Positions 1 through 8,365 of a stretch of 64,000 nt of DNA are shown here, piece after piece. The translations under genes were made by a program, and so were the position numbers. The notes beneath the pieces were generated by a model that worked only from the letters and a program-made list of their open reading frames with translations, ran no database searches and was not told the DNA's origin. Every line of letters begins with the position of its first letter. The stretch's first letter is position 1. Where the stretch lies: assembly GCF_030815865.1 (NCBI RefSeq), contig NZ_JAUSXI010000001.1, positions 1,054,001-1,118,000 on the forward strand, given 5' to 3'. Source of the stretch: Arthrobacter globiformis. Its GTDB lineage: Bacteria > Actinomycetota > Actinomycetes > Actinomycetales > Micrococcaceae.

Positions 1-449
1 CCGGCGGAATCCTCGCCGCCGGCCTGGCCGGCGGTTTCGGCTCCGTGTACGTGCTGGTGGCCCTGGCGGCGGTGCTCGCCTTGGCAATCAGGGACGTGGT
101 CATGCTGATGGGAACCTATCAATCACTGCAGTCCCGTGCCCCGTCGGATTCGCCGGCACATCTCATGCGGCAGGCGGCCGGAGAGCGGCTTCTGCCAACT
201 GTTCTGACCACCGTGATCACCGGACTGGCACTGGTGCCGCTGGTGCTGCTCGGCGGGCCGGTCGGCGGAGGCATGCTCCTTCCGCTGGCGCTGGTTGTGT
301 GGGGCGGGCTTATTACCACTGCCCTGCTGACCCTATTTATTCTGCCGATCCTCTTCCTCCGCATTGGTCCACGCACCAACAAGGACTGGGGGAGCTCATT
401 GGTGATCAACAACGGACCGGTTCTGGCAGAGAGGTCGGATTTGTCATGA
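1..449 (+). CDS. RND-family efflux permease, C-terminal fragment (5' end outside window)
   Basis: The reading frame is open from the first bases to a TGA at 447-449, so only about the last 149 residues are present. They contain the final membrane segments of an RND exporter: a segment ending in IRDVVMLM, a GERLLPTVLTT loop, then TGLALVPLVLLGG and a last helix ending LPILFLRIG. The same order and wording recur at the end of the complete RND gene at 900-4037, so the two are paralogues. The stop overlaps the ATG of the next gene (ATGA), which implies translational coupling. The family uses proton motive force for export; the substrate cannot be read from the tail. Confidence 0.88.
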   Translation, partial: GGILAAGLAGGFGSVYVLVALAAVLALAIRDVVMLMGTYQSLQSRAPSDSPAHLMRQAAGERLLPTVLTTVITGLALVPLVLLGGPVGGGMLLPLALVVWGGLITTALLTLFILPILFLRIGPRTNKDWGSSLVINNGPVLAERSDLS

Positions 450-898
450 AAAGCAATAGTGATTTTGGGGGCTGGCGTTCTGTTCTGGTGCTGGTCTGCG
501 CAGCGTCGATTGGCCTCTCCGGATGTGCCACGGTGAAAACCACCGCGGCACCCGCCGGGCAGGCAGCGTCCACCATGGAGAAGGCCGGCCCGGATCTGAA
601 CAAACTGACGCTGACAGACAAGGCAGTGGAAAGGCTGGGAGTGACCACGGTCAAGGTGACCAAGGGTGAAGGCAGTCCGCTGCAGGTGCCCTACGGTTCA
701 CTGGTCTATGACGCCAACGGAAAGACCTGGGTCTACACCAATCCCGAGCCGCGGACCTACATCCGGGCCGCGGTGACGGTGGACAAGATCGCCGACAACA
801 AGGTGCAGCTCCAGTCCGGTCCGGCTGCAGGAACCGATGTTGTCACCGTTGGTGCCGCGGAACTGTTCGGTGCCGAATTCGGCACAAAGGGTCACTGA
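446..898 (+). CDS. Adaptor-like lipoprotein between two RND pumps
   Basis: A 150-residue secreted lipoprotein. Residues 11-26 form a hydrophobic signal ending in the lipobox L-S-G-C with Cys27 as lipidation site. The rest resembles the C-terminal membrane-proximal part of CusB/HlyD-type periplasmic adaptors (VPYGSLVYDANGKTWVYTNP, then VTVGAAELFG), without room for the usual lipoyl and alpha-hairpin domains. I chose ATG 446 because it overlaps the preceding stop and places the signal peptide at the N-terminus; a longer frame upstream is only read-through. It ends one base before the next RND gene. Inference: an outer-face partner of one or both pumps. The exact role is unknown. Confidence 0.8.
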   Translation: MKSNSDFGGWRSVLVLVCAASIGLSGCATVKTTAAPAGQAASTMEKAGPDLNKLTLTDKAVERLGVTTVKVTKGEGSPLQVPYGSLVYDANGKTWVYTNPEPRTYIRAAVTVDKIADNKVQLQSGPAAGTDVVTVGAAELFGAEFGTKGH

Positions 899-899
899 C

Positions 900-3800
900 A
901 TGCGCCGGATTGTCGGGTTCAGCCTGAAATTCCGCGCCTTGGTGGTGGCCATCGCCGTGGCAATGATGGCGTTCGGCGGCGTCCAGCTCAGCACGGCCTC
1001 GGTGGACGTCTTTCCCGAATTCGCGCCGCCGAAGGTGGAGATTCAGACTATCTGCATTGGCCTTACCGCTGCCGAGGTGGAGCAGCTGGTTTCCGTTCCG
1101 CTCGAAGAGGCCCTCAACGGCGTTGAGAGTCTGGATGAGATCCGCTCCAAGTCCGTGGAGCAGCTGTCCTCGATCGTGCTGATTTTCGCCCCGGGAGCGG
1201 ACCTGCTTAAGGCCCGCCAGCTGGTCTCGGAGCGGATCGCCACCGTCATTCCGTCGCTGCCCACCTGGGCGGCGCCGCCGGTGATCCTGCAGCCGCTGTC
1301 GTCCACCAGCCGCGTCATGAAGATCGGGCTGACTTCGGACCAGCGCTCGCTCATGGAAATGTCCATGATCACGTACTGGAAGATTCGCGCCCACCTGCTG
1401 CGGGTCCCCGGTGTGGCCAACGTGGCCATCTGGGGTGAGCGTCTGCAGATGCTGCAGGTGCAAGCGATTCCGGAGAAGCTGAAGGCCAACGATGTCAGCC
1501 TGAACCAGGTCATGGAGGTCACTGCCAACGCCCTTGACGCCGGCCTGCTGCAGTATTCGCCGGGTTCCGTCATCGGCACCGGCGGCCACCTTGAGACGCC
1601 TAACCAGCGGCTCAACATCCAGCACGTGCTGCCGATCACCACTCCGAAGGATCTTGCCGAGATCACCATCGAGGAGAAGAACGGGAAACCGCTACGCCTT
1701 GGTGACGTGGCCAATGTGGTGGAGGACCACCAGGCGCTCATTGGCGACGCCGTGATCAACCAGGGTCCCGGGCTGATGCTCATCGTCGAAAAACTTCCAT
1801 GGGGCAACACCCTGGAAGTCACCAGGGGCGTTGAGGCTGCCCTGCAGCAGATGGAGCCGGGACTCAGCGGCATCACCGTTGATACGGAAATTTTTCGGCC
1901 GGCGACCTTCATTGAGGAGTCCCTTGATAATCTGAGCCGCGCGCTGATGCTGGGCTGCATCCTCGTGGTGTTGGTTCTGGGAGCCTTCCTCTTCCAATGG
2001 CGCACGGCGCTGATCAGCCTGATCGCCATTCCGCTGTCACTGGTCACGGCGGCGTCCGTTCTCTACCTCACAGGAGCATCGGTGAACACCATGGTCCTTG
2101 CGGGGCTGGTGATTGCCGTCGGGGTGGTGGTGGATGATGCGATCATCGACATCGAGAACATCATCCGAAGACTCCGGCAGCACCGGGCGGAGGGCGGGAC
2201 ACGGTCCACCGCCTCGGTGGTCTTGGAGGCCTCGCTGGAGGTCCGTGGGCCGATCATCTACGCCACGCTGATCATCATCGCCGCGGCGGTGCCGATCTTC
2301 TTCCTGCAGGGACTGACCGGGGCCTTCTTTAGGCCGCTGGCCATCTCCTACACCCTGGCGGTGCTGGCATCCATGCTCGTGGCGCTGACCGTTACACCCG
2401 CACTGGCCCTGATCTTCATGCGGAAAGTCCCGCTGAAAGAACAGGAACCGCCCCTCGTGAGGGTGCTCAAACGCGGTTACCGCGCGGTCCTGAGCCGAAT
2501 GGTGCGGCGGCCCGTGGCGGGGTACGCGACATTCGGCGCCATGGCGGCCATCGGTGCCATCACGGCACCGCTGCTCGGGCAGTCGCTGCTGCCTGACTTC
2601 AAGGAGCGCGACTTCCTGATGCACTGGCTGACCCAGCCGGGCACGTCGGTTTCGGAGGAGTACCGCGTCAGCCAGAAGGCCTGCGAGGAACTGCTCACCA
2701 TCAAGGGCGTCCGGAACTGCGGCTCGCACATCGGGCAGGCCTTCAACGCAGACGAGGTCGTGGGCGTCTACTTCGGGGAGAACTGGATCAGCATCGACCC
2801 CGCGGTTGACTATGACACGACGTTGAAGTCAATCCATGAAGTGGTGGACGGCTATCCCGGGATCGTGCGCGACGTCCAGACCTACCTGAAGGAAAGAATC
2901 CGTGAGGTTCTCACCGGCGCCAGCAACGCCGTCGTCGTCCGGCTTTATGGGGACGATCTGGCGCTCCTGCGCTCAAAGGCGGCGGAGATCCATTCGATCT
3001 TTGACAATACGGAAGGAGCAATTGACGTCCAGACGGCGCTGCAGAAGGACATTCCGCAGATCAATATCGAGGTTGATCTGGCCAAGGCCCAGAGCTACGG
3101 GCTGAAGCCGGGCGACGTCCGGCGGGCCGCGGCAACGATGGTGGCCGGCGAAGAAGTGGGCGACGTTTACCGGGGCGGGAAGGCATACGACGTCCAGGTC
3201 TGGAGCCCGCCAGAGGTCCGCTCCGATATCAGCAGCATCAGGAATCTCCCCATTGATACACCGAGCGGGCAGAAGATCCTGCTGTCCGATGTGGCGAGCG
3301 TCCAGGTCAAGCCGACCCCGAACGTCATCCAGCGCGATGCACACTCCAGGCGTATCGATATCCAGGCCAACGTGAAGGAAGGCGCGCTGGGCACAGTAGT
3401 TGCGGCCATGGAGGAAGGGCTCACGAAAGTGGAACTGCCCCCGGGCTTCCGTACTCAGATCCTGGGTGAGTTCCAGGAGCGCCAGGCGGCCACCAACACC
3501 CTGCTGTCACTCGCCATTGGGGCGCTGGCCGTGATCTACCTGCTCCTGCAGGTGGCCTTCGGAAGCTGGCGGCTGGCGACGCTGGTGATCCTCACCCTGC
3601 CGATTGCCCTGGTGGGCGGCGTGTTCGCGGCCTTCATGGGCGGAGGGGTCCTGTCACTGGGGTCCATTGTGGGCTTCCTGACGGTCATGGGCATCGCGGC
3701 CAGGAACGGCATCCTGCTCATCAACCACTGCCAGCACCTGGAGAAGTATGAGGGTGAAAAGTTCGGTCCGGAACTGGTGCTGCGGGGCGCCGGGGAACGC

Positions 3801-4037
3801 CTCTCGCCGATCCTCATGACCACCCTGGCCACCGGGCTCGCCCTGGTGCCGCTGGTGGTCCTGGGGAACATCCCCGGCCATGAGATTGAACATCCCATGG
3901 CCCTGGTGATCCTCGGCGGGCTGGTGACGTCGACGCTCCTGAACCTGTTCGTGGTCCCGTCGCTGTACCTGAGGTTCGCCAAGCCGAAGGCCGAGCGGCA
4001 CCAGGCACCGCCGGAGCCCGTCCTGGCTAACGCCTAG
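900..4037 (+). CDS. RND efflux permease, CusA/CzcA-like (heavy-metal/HAE type)
   Basis: A full-length RND exporter of 1,045 residues, the usual family size. It starts MRRIVGFSLKFRALVVAIAV (helix 1), followed by the first large extracellular loop (VDVFPEFAPPKVEIQT). Helix 4 carries VGVVVDDAIIDIENIIRRL, the charged proton-relay region typical of the CusA/CzcA branch. A second helix 1-like segment, a second large loop and the closing helix bundle (TGLALVPLVVLG) follow. ATG 900 directly follows the lipoprotein stop; an upstream in-frame start at 837 would lie inside that gene. Known for the family: proton-driven export of metals or drugs. In a single-membrane organism there is no outer-membrane channel to dock to. 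The substrate is undetermined. Confidence 0.92.
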   Translation: MRRIVGFSLKFRALVVAIAVAMMAFGGVQLSTASVDVFPEFAPPKVEIQTICIGLTAAEVEQLVSVPLEEALNGVESLDEIRSKSVEQLSSIVLIFAPGADLLKARQLVSERIATVIPSLPTWAAPPVILQPLSSTSRVMKIGLTSDQRSLMEMSMITYWKIRAHLLRVPGVANVAIWGERLQMLQVQAIPEKLKANDVSLNQVMEVTANALDAGLLQYSPGSVIGTGGHLETPNQRLNIQHVLPITTPKDLAEITIEEKNGKPLRLGDVANVVEDHQALIGDAVINQGPGLMLIVEKLPWGNTLEVTRGVEAALQQMEPGLSGITVDTEIFRPATFIEESLDNLSRALMLGCILVVLVLGAFLFQWRTALISLIAIPLSLVTAASVLYLTGASVNTMVLAGLVIAVGVVVDDAIIDIENIIRRLRQHRAEGGTRSTASVVLEASLEVRGPIIYATLIIIAAAVPIFFLQGLTGAFFRPLAISYTLAVLASMLVALTVTPALALIFMRKVPLKEQEPPLVRVLKRGYRAVLSRMVRRPVAGYATFGAMAAIGAITAPLLGQSLLPDFKERDFLMHWLTQPGTSVSEEYRVSQKACEELLTIKGVRNCGSHIGQAFNADEVVGVYFGENWISIDPAVDYDTTLKSIHEVVDGYPGIVRDVQTYLKERIREVLTGASNAVVVRLYGDDLALLRSKAAEIHSIFDNTEGAIDVQTALQKDIPQINIEVDLAKAQSYGLKPGDVRRAAATMVAGEEVGDVYRGGKAYDVQVWSPPEVRSDISSIRNLPIDTPSGQKILLSDVASVQVKPTPNVIQRDAHSRRIDIQANVKEGALGTVVAAMEEGLTKVELPPGFRTQILGEFQERQAATNTLLSLAIGALAVIYLLLQVAFGSWRLATLVILTLPIALVGGVFAAFMGGGVLSLGSIVGFLTVMGIAARNGILLINHCQHLEKYEGEKFGPELVLRGAGERLSPILMTTLATGLALVPLVVLGNIPGHEIEHPMALVILGGLVTSTLLNLFVVPSLYLRFAKPKAERHQAPPEPVLANA

Positions 4038-4615
4038 CCCCGAACCCGCTGGTCCATCCGCCGCCCACGCCCCGCCACCCGCGGGAACGTGGGCGGCGGT
4101 GGCGCGGGGACGGAATGCGGGGCCGTTCCCGCCCGCCGGCGCCGCAGTTCCAGCGCGAGGCTTTCCTGCCCGCGGGCCATTGCCCAGCGGTGGTTGGCCG
4201 AGAAACCGGGTTTCAGCAGCCAGCTGAGCCGCCTCAGCAGCGGCTTGGTGGCGCTGACCCGCCAGTCATACGTGATCAGGACCTCCGGGCCGTCCTGCTC
4301 GAGCGTCCAGCGTCCGGTCCCGTCCAGGTCGCCCGTTGCGCGGATCGCGAAGCCCTTGCTGGTGATTGGTTCCGTGACGGTCATGGTCCACCGGAGGGTG
4401 TAGGGGAGCCAGCCCTTGGTATGCAGCCTCGCCATCCGCCCCACGCCGTTTTCCCTGCCCGGATGGATGGGACTGACGCTTAGGTACACGGACGGCCACC
4501 ACCGGGCCAGTCCGGCGGGATCGCCCAGGATCTCCGCGACGTCGTCCGTTGTCCCGGCCACGCGCCAGACCGTGACGAAGGCGTAGTCCGTGTTCCGGGT
4601 GCCTTTGGCGTTCAT
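4034..4615 (-). CDS. SRPBCC-family (START-like) protein
   Basis: 193 residues with the START/polyketide-cyclase pattern: an opening strand (YAFVTVWRVAGTTDDVAEIL), a short helix with P-A-G-L-A-R-W-W-P, alternating strands around RWTMTVTEPI and GRWTLEQDG, and a long C-terminal helix. A basic, proline-rich tail follows. The start is placed at ATG 4615 because AGGAGG lies 6 nt upstream; an in-frame ATG at 4651 has no such site. The stop overlaps that of the convergent RND gene by three bases. The family binds hydrophobic ligands; no ligand is predicted here. Confidence 0.8.
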   Translation of the reverse strand: MNAKGTRNTDYAFVTVWRVAGTTDDVAEILGDPAGLARWWPSVYLSVSPIHPGRENGVGRMARLHTKGWLPYTLRWTMTVTEPITSKGFAIRATGDLDGTGRWTLEQDGPEVLITYDWRVSATKPLLRRLSWLLKPGFSANHRWAMARGQESLALELRRRRAGTAPHSVPAPPPPTFPRVAGRGRRMDQRVRG

Positions 4616-4720
4616 GTGTGCCTCCTGCCAGCGGAAAGATCTGGGCTCCATTCAAGCGCGTGCGGCCCGTCCGCCATAGACTGCTGGCGTAAGTCACCAC
4701 GCCCAAATTGAGGAGTAGCG

Positions 4721-5074
4721 ATGAACTACAGCGGAAGCCAGTATGAGAAGGCCGTGACGGCGGGGGAGCTTGACCGCAGCCACGTTGGCCAGACGGTGAG
4801 CTTTCAGCCGAACGATTTCACCGTGGTGTTCGGCAGGATCGCCGGAATCGCCCGGACCGACGCACAGGTGTACCTGACCCTGGACGGGGTCGGCGGCGGC
4901 ACCCACCTGAAGGATGAGTACGACCTGCCCGTGGCGCACGAGGTGTACGTGCAGCTGGATCCGCTGAGCAGCGCGGGAAAGACCATCTCGGACGCAGAGC
5001 GGGTCATCAAGGAGAAGCTGGACGAAATCAGAAAGAACCTCCTCGACCGGGAACAGAAGTCCGGCCCCGAGTAA
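4721..5074 (+). CDS. Conserved-looking hypothetical protein, 117 aa
   Basis: I do not recognise this protein. It has no signal peptide or membrane segment. The first 80 residues look like a small beta-rich fold (VGQTVSFQPNDFTVVFGRI, VYLTLDGVGGG), with a charged helical C-terminus (SDAERVIKEKLDEIRKNLLDREQK). The start has a GAGGAG ribosome site 5 nt upstream, and a strong hairpin follows the stop, so it is a single-gene unit. Codon use resembles the neighbours. Confidence 0.7.
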   Translation: MNYSGSQYEKAVTAGELDRSHVGQTVSFQPNDFTVVFGRIAGIARTDAQVYLTLDGVGGGTHLKDEYDLPVAHEVYVQLDPLSSAGKTISDAERVIKEKLDEIRKNLLDREQKSGPE

Positions 5075-5102
5075 CAGGCCCGGTTGTTGGCTCCTGCAGC
5101 GA

Positions 5103-5137
5103 AGAACCCCGCCGCACAAGAGTGCGCCGGGGTTCTT
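5103..5137 (+). terminator. Intrinsic terminator-like hairpin
   Basis: GAACCCCG and CGGGGTTC arms with an extended inner pairing (CGCA/TGCG) form a strong hairpin 29 nt after the stop at 5074, followed by TTCTTCC. It fits termination of the 117-aa gene. Confidence 0.65.
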
Positions 5138-5140
5138 CCA

Positions 5141-5513
5141 GGCAACCGCTCCGCGTATGGGGGAACACGGAGCGTTCCTGTCAAAACTAATGGACAGCTT
5201 GCTTAGGTTTCAAATCGGCGCCACCTTTTTCCAAGCCCGCGGCGGTAGTATCCGGCTACCGTCGCCGTAACGGGTCTCCTGGATCTACGGCTTCGGTAGG
5301 CGGCCCGTTCTGCGAACCGGGGAATGAGCGGGCCGCCGCCCCGGGCGACATTCGGCGCGTCTCACCGCCCTCCTCGAACTCCGGCAGTGAGCCTGCCGTC
5401 AAGTCTGACGATGGATACGGCCCGCTCACTGATGACGAACTCGAGGCCCATGCGGTCGCAGGCCCTTGGCAGGAAATAAAGGCGTACACACGCGGATGTG
5501 TGACTATCGGTCC
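5141..5513. other. Gene-poor stretch with possible coding remnant
   Basis: No complete gene is convincing here. A 9-bp inverted repeat (GGCGGCCCG at 5299-5307, CGGGCCGCC at 5329-5337) makes a hairpin. From about 5386 the + strand, in the frame starting at 5386, reads with plausible codon use (DDGYGPLTDDELEAHAVAG) but has no start codon and runs on out of phase with the next gene to a stop near 5663. It may be the tail of a lost gene. Confidence 0.35.
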
Positions 5514-6035
5514 ATGCCTGAAACCGCAGATCACCCCGTCGCCGTTCGTGCGACGGCTTTCATCCGACTCTCAGGGTGGCTGCACCGCCCGGTGCGCCTG
5601 GTCCGTTATGACGCCTACTGGGCAGATGGCCGTGTGGACTTCGGAGTGGACCTTCGGCAGATGATGTACCGGGGTTACCCGGCGGACTTCGCTGCCATCG
5701 ATGACAGCGTGCACGCCCACTGCCCGGAAGTGGGAACCGGCCGGTGGGTGGACGATTTCGGACGTGTTGTTGAAGGACCCACCCGGATTGATCCGAACCC
5801 GCCGGGAAACGGTGGAGGAGAACCTCGGGAGTATGGAGTTTCTAGGCACGAGTCGGATACCAAGGCGAACCGCAAGTGGCGCGTCGGCTTTGGAGTAGCC
5901 AGTCTCGGCCTTGGCCTCTACCTCGTCACCGGGCCGATCAGTGACGGGTTCGCCGGTTTCGTGGGCATGCTTTGCTCCATCTTCGGCCTGTCATCACTCG
6001 CGGGCCTGCTCCCCAGAAAATACCGATGGTGGTGA
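5514..6035 (+). CDS. Unrecognised protein with C-terminal membrane segments
   Basis: 173 residues from ATG 5514. The N-terminal two thirds are soluble and polar (WLHRPVRLVRYDAYWADGRVDFGVD, DDFGRVVEGPTRIDPNP). Two adjacent hydrophobic segments near the C-terminus (VGFGVASLGLGLYLVTGPI and FVGMLCSIFGLSSLAGLL) are followed by a basic end, RKYRWW. In-frame ATG 5496 and TTG 5466 are alternatives, and none has a clear ribosome site. The stretch is visibly less GC-rich than its surroundings. It heads a row of three small membrane proteins. I cannot name a family. Confidence 0.6.
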   Translation: MPETADHPVAVRATAFIRLSGWLHRPVRLVRYDAYWADGRVDFGVDLRQMMYRGYPADFAAIDDSVHAHCPEVGTGRWVDDFGRVVEGPTRIDPNPPGNGGGEPREYGVSRHESDTKANRKWRVGFGVASLGLGLYLVTGPISDGFAGFVGMLCSIFGLSSLAGLLPRKYRWW

Positions 6036-6059
6036 GTCGCTTGCGAGCTCCGTGGTTTG

Positions 6060-6287
6060 ATGGCAGTCATGGGGGATCGCTTGTACGGAGGTAAATGGTT
6101 GGGTCTAGGGGCCGGCCTTTTGTTCCTGACGGTTCTCACAACCTTCATGGCATTCTTTTCCGGGTTCGACTGGGAACCTGATGAACACCCTGCCTCGTAC
6201 TGGCGTGCACAGAGCGGCAATGGCTCATGGCCAGCGAAGTATTGGGCCGAGAATGTGGCTGAGATCCGTAGCGGTCTGCCTTACTAA
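6060..6287 (+). CDS. Small membrane protein, about 75 aa
   Basis: One strong transmembrane segment (GLGAGLLFLTVLTTFMAFF, roughly residues 15-34) followed by an acidic, aromatic-rich outer part (DWEPDEHPASYWRAQSGNG). ATG 6060 is used; ATG 6069 is also possible. Its TAA overlaps the ATG of the next gene (TAATG), so the two are probably translated together. No family recognised. Confidence 0.6.
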   Translation: MAVMGDRLYGGKWLGLGAGLLFLTVLTTFMAFFSGFDWEPDEHPASYWRAQSGNGSWPAKYWAENVAEIRSGLPY

Positions 6288-6916
6288 TGAGCTCGGAGAA
6301 TTTGGCTCAGTCACGGTGGGTTCCCATAAGCCGTCGGCGTTTCGGATGGGGCCTCATATTGGCGTTTCTCGCCGGAGTCCTGGGGGTTGCCGTTCATGCG
6401 GCCGCTATCTGGAGTCTTGAAGCTGGTCTGACCCGTTTGTTTTTCCTCGTCTTGTTGGACTGGCAACTCATTTTCGGCGCGCATCTCCTCAGCGGCGTGA
6501 CTGGGGCGACCGGACTGGCCTTATTGGCTCCGCCGCTCATCAGGCGAATAACCCGAACCTGGCTTCGCCGGCTGGCTGCTGTGCTGGTGGTTTTGGCCGC
6601 TGCCGCGGCCGCCTTGCCGTGGCTGGTGTACCGCGCGGGCATCGGATTGAACGCTGCTTCGGCTACCTACACCAGAGTCACGGCTGAAACCGGCGAAAGT
6701 GTCATCGTCCAGCAGTCGGGCTTCGACCGCGGAGACTACGCCGTCTACCGGCAAGAAGCCCCCTTCCTCTACGAGAGGAGTGCAGAGGGGAAGTCGGTCT
6801 CGGACGCCTTCGATCCAGGTGAATGCACACTGGCGGATAGGGCCGCGGATCTCCTGCTCACTTGCGGAGCGGATAGCGTTTCGGTTCCGCCCCTTGATGC
6901 AGGCTCCATTTCCTAA
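6287..6916 (+). CDS. Unrecognised membrane protein with outer C-terminal domain
   Basis: 209 residues. Three hydrophobic segments (about residues 21-43, 48-80 and 95-114) are followed by a polar domain of roughly 95 residues that has two cysteines (GECTLADRAADLLLTCGAD) and could be disulfide-bonded outside the cell. The ATG overlaps the previous stop. Together with the two genes before it this forms a small cassette of unknown role, lower in GC than the rest of the window. Confidence 0.62.
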   Translation: MSSENLAQSRWVPISRRRFGWGLILAFLAGVLGVAVHAAAIWSLEAGLTRLFFLVLLDWQLIFGAHLLSGVTGATGLALLAPPLIRRITRTWLRRLAAVLVVLAAAAAALPWLVYRAGIGLNAASATYTRVTAETGESVIVQQSGFDRGDYAVYRQEAPFLYERSAEGKSVSDAFDPGECTLADRAADLLLTCGADSVSVPPLDAGSIS

Positions 6917-7036
6917 GAGAAGGTCAGATAGCCTACTCGCAGACTGCCGCATTCGATCCCGGCGTTACGGAGCGCAGGGATCGCGAGAATTTTGTTGCCG
7001 CTGCGTTACTGCGTGCGAATTCTTGGTAAAGCAAAA

Positions 7037-7076
7037 GGCCCCGGTTCCCTTTGTTTATCAAGGGAACCGGGGCCTT
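7037..7076 (-). terminator. Strong hairpin downstream of tRNA-Ser(CGA)
   Basis: AGGCCCCGGTTCCCTT and its perfect complement enclose an 8-nt loop. Read on the minus strand it ends in TTTTGCTTTA, fitting termination of the tRNA transcript; on the + strand it could also stop transcription from the 6287 gene. Confidence 0.75.
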
Positions 7077-7086
7077 TCTCATTCGC

Positions 7087-7172
7087 GGTGACGGTGGGAT
7101 TTGAACCCACGTTGGCTTTTACACCAAACAACATTTCGAGTGTTGCACCTTCGGCCGCTCGGACACGTCACC
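7087..7172 (-). tRNA. tRNA-Ser (anticodon CGA)
   Basis: The minus strand folds as a class II tRNA of 86 nt. The acceptor is GGTGAC...GTCACC, the anticodon arm is CAACA-CTCGAAA-TGTTG, there is a long variable arm and a TTCAAAT T-loop. Anticodon CGA reads UCG serine codons. The CCA end is not encoded. Confidence 0.95.
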
Positions 7173-7309
7173 AACCTGACTAGGGTACCGGAGCAAGGCC
7201 CGCATCCCCAAAACGGCATACTTTTGCGCCGCGCTTCAGGCCGCAGGAGCGGCCACGCCGGGCAGCATCTTCCCGGAAATTGAGGCCGGGCACTAGATTC
7301 ATAAGCAAC

Positions 7310-8362
7310 ATGACTACTTCCCAGCACCAGACCGAAGCAACCGCATATTGGACCGTGGGCGCCGGCCAGGGTGAACTCCGCAACGAGGAGCTGCCCGTCC
7401 CCGGCCCGGAGGAGGCCCTGGTGCGCTCGCTGTACTCCGGCATCAGCAAGGGTACCGAACTCGTGGTCCACCAGGCCGCCGTTCCGCCGTGCGTCGCCGA
7501 GGAAATGCGCGCCCCGCACCAGAAGGGCTCCTTCCCGTCGCCGGTGAAGTTCGGCTACCTGTCCGTGGGCGTGGTGGAGCAGGGCCCGGCGGACTGGGTG
7601 GGGCAAACCGTGTTCTGTCTTCACCCGCACCAGGACCGCTACGTGGTCCCAGTGTCCTCGCTCACCCGCGTTCCCGACGCCGTTCCTCCCCGCCGCGCGG
7701 TCCTCACCGGCACCGTGGAAACGGCGGTCAACGCCCTTTGGGAGGCGGGGCCAAGGCTGGGTGACCGCGTCGCCGTGATCGGCGCCGGGCTGGTGGGCGG
7801 CATGGTGGCCACGCTGCTGCGCACGTTTCCCCTCGCACGGCTCCAGCTCGTGGACCTCGACCCCTCGCGCAAGGGCCTCGCCGACGCCGTCGGCGTCGAC
7901 TTCGCCCTTCCGGAAGATGCCCTGCCGGACTGCGACATCGTGTTCCACTGCTCGGCGTCCGAGGGCGGACTGGAACGCAGCCTGAAGCTGGTGGGGGACG
8001 AGGGCGACATCATCGAAATGTCCTGGTACGCCGACAGGAAAATAACGCTCCCGCTCGGTGAGGACTTCCACGCCCGCAGGCTGTCCATCCGCGCCAGCCA
8101 GGTGGGCGCCGTGGCACGGGCCCGCCGGCACCGCCGGACCAACGCCGACAGGCTGGAGCTCGCTGTGTCCCTGCTGAAGGACCCGGTGTTCGATGCCTTC
8201 CTTACCGGCGCCTCCGACTTCACCGGGCTGCCCGGCGTGGTCCAGGACCTGGCCGAGGGCCGGCTCGAAGCGCTGTGCCACGTCATCGAATACCCGTTCA
8301 CTGAAGCCACCGGCGCCGAAAACACCGTCCGTAAAACCGAACCCACAGAAACCGCGAGGTAA
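7310..8362 (+). CDS. BchC-like zinc-free medium-chain dehydrogenase
   Basis: 350 residues of the medium-chain dehydrogenase/reductase superfamily. Residues 43-50 read SGISKGTE where zinc alcohol dehydrogenases have the catalytic Cys and His, the variant seen in the BchC (bacteriochlorophyllide dehydrogenase-like) branch. No four-cysteine structural-zinc loop is present. A Rossmann fingerprint V-I-G-A-G-L-V-G-G lies at residues 156-164 with LVDLD about 25 residues on, suggesting NAD(P)H. ATG 7310 is the likely start; a TAGATT box lies 10 nt before it and there is no ribosome site. It is the first gene of a four-gene operon, 3 nt from the next. Substrate unknown. Confidence 0.82.
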   Translation: MTTSQHQTEATAYWTVGAGQGELRNEELPVPGPEEALVRSLYSGISKGTELVVHQAAVPPCVAEEMRAPHQKGSFPSPVKFGYLSVGVVEQGPADWVGQTVFCLHPHQDRYVVPVSSLTRVPDAVPPRRAVLTGTVETAVNALWEAGPRLGDRVAVIGAGLVGGMVATLLRTFPLARLQLVDLDPSRKGLADAVGVDFALPEDALPDCDIVFHCSASEGGLERSLKLVGDEGDIIEMSWYADRKITLPLGEDFHARRLSIRASQVGAVARARRHRRTNADRLELAVSLLKDPVFDAFLTGASDFTGLPGVVQDLAEGRLEALCHVIEYPFTEATGAENTVRKTEPTETAR

Positions 8363-8365
8363 CCA

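Noticed and set aside
5256..5534. 92-residue minus frame
   Set aside because: Low-complexity Ser/Pro composition without start signal; crosses the beginning of the next gene.
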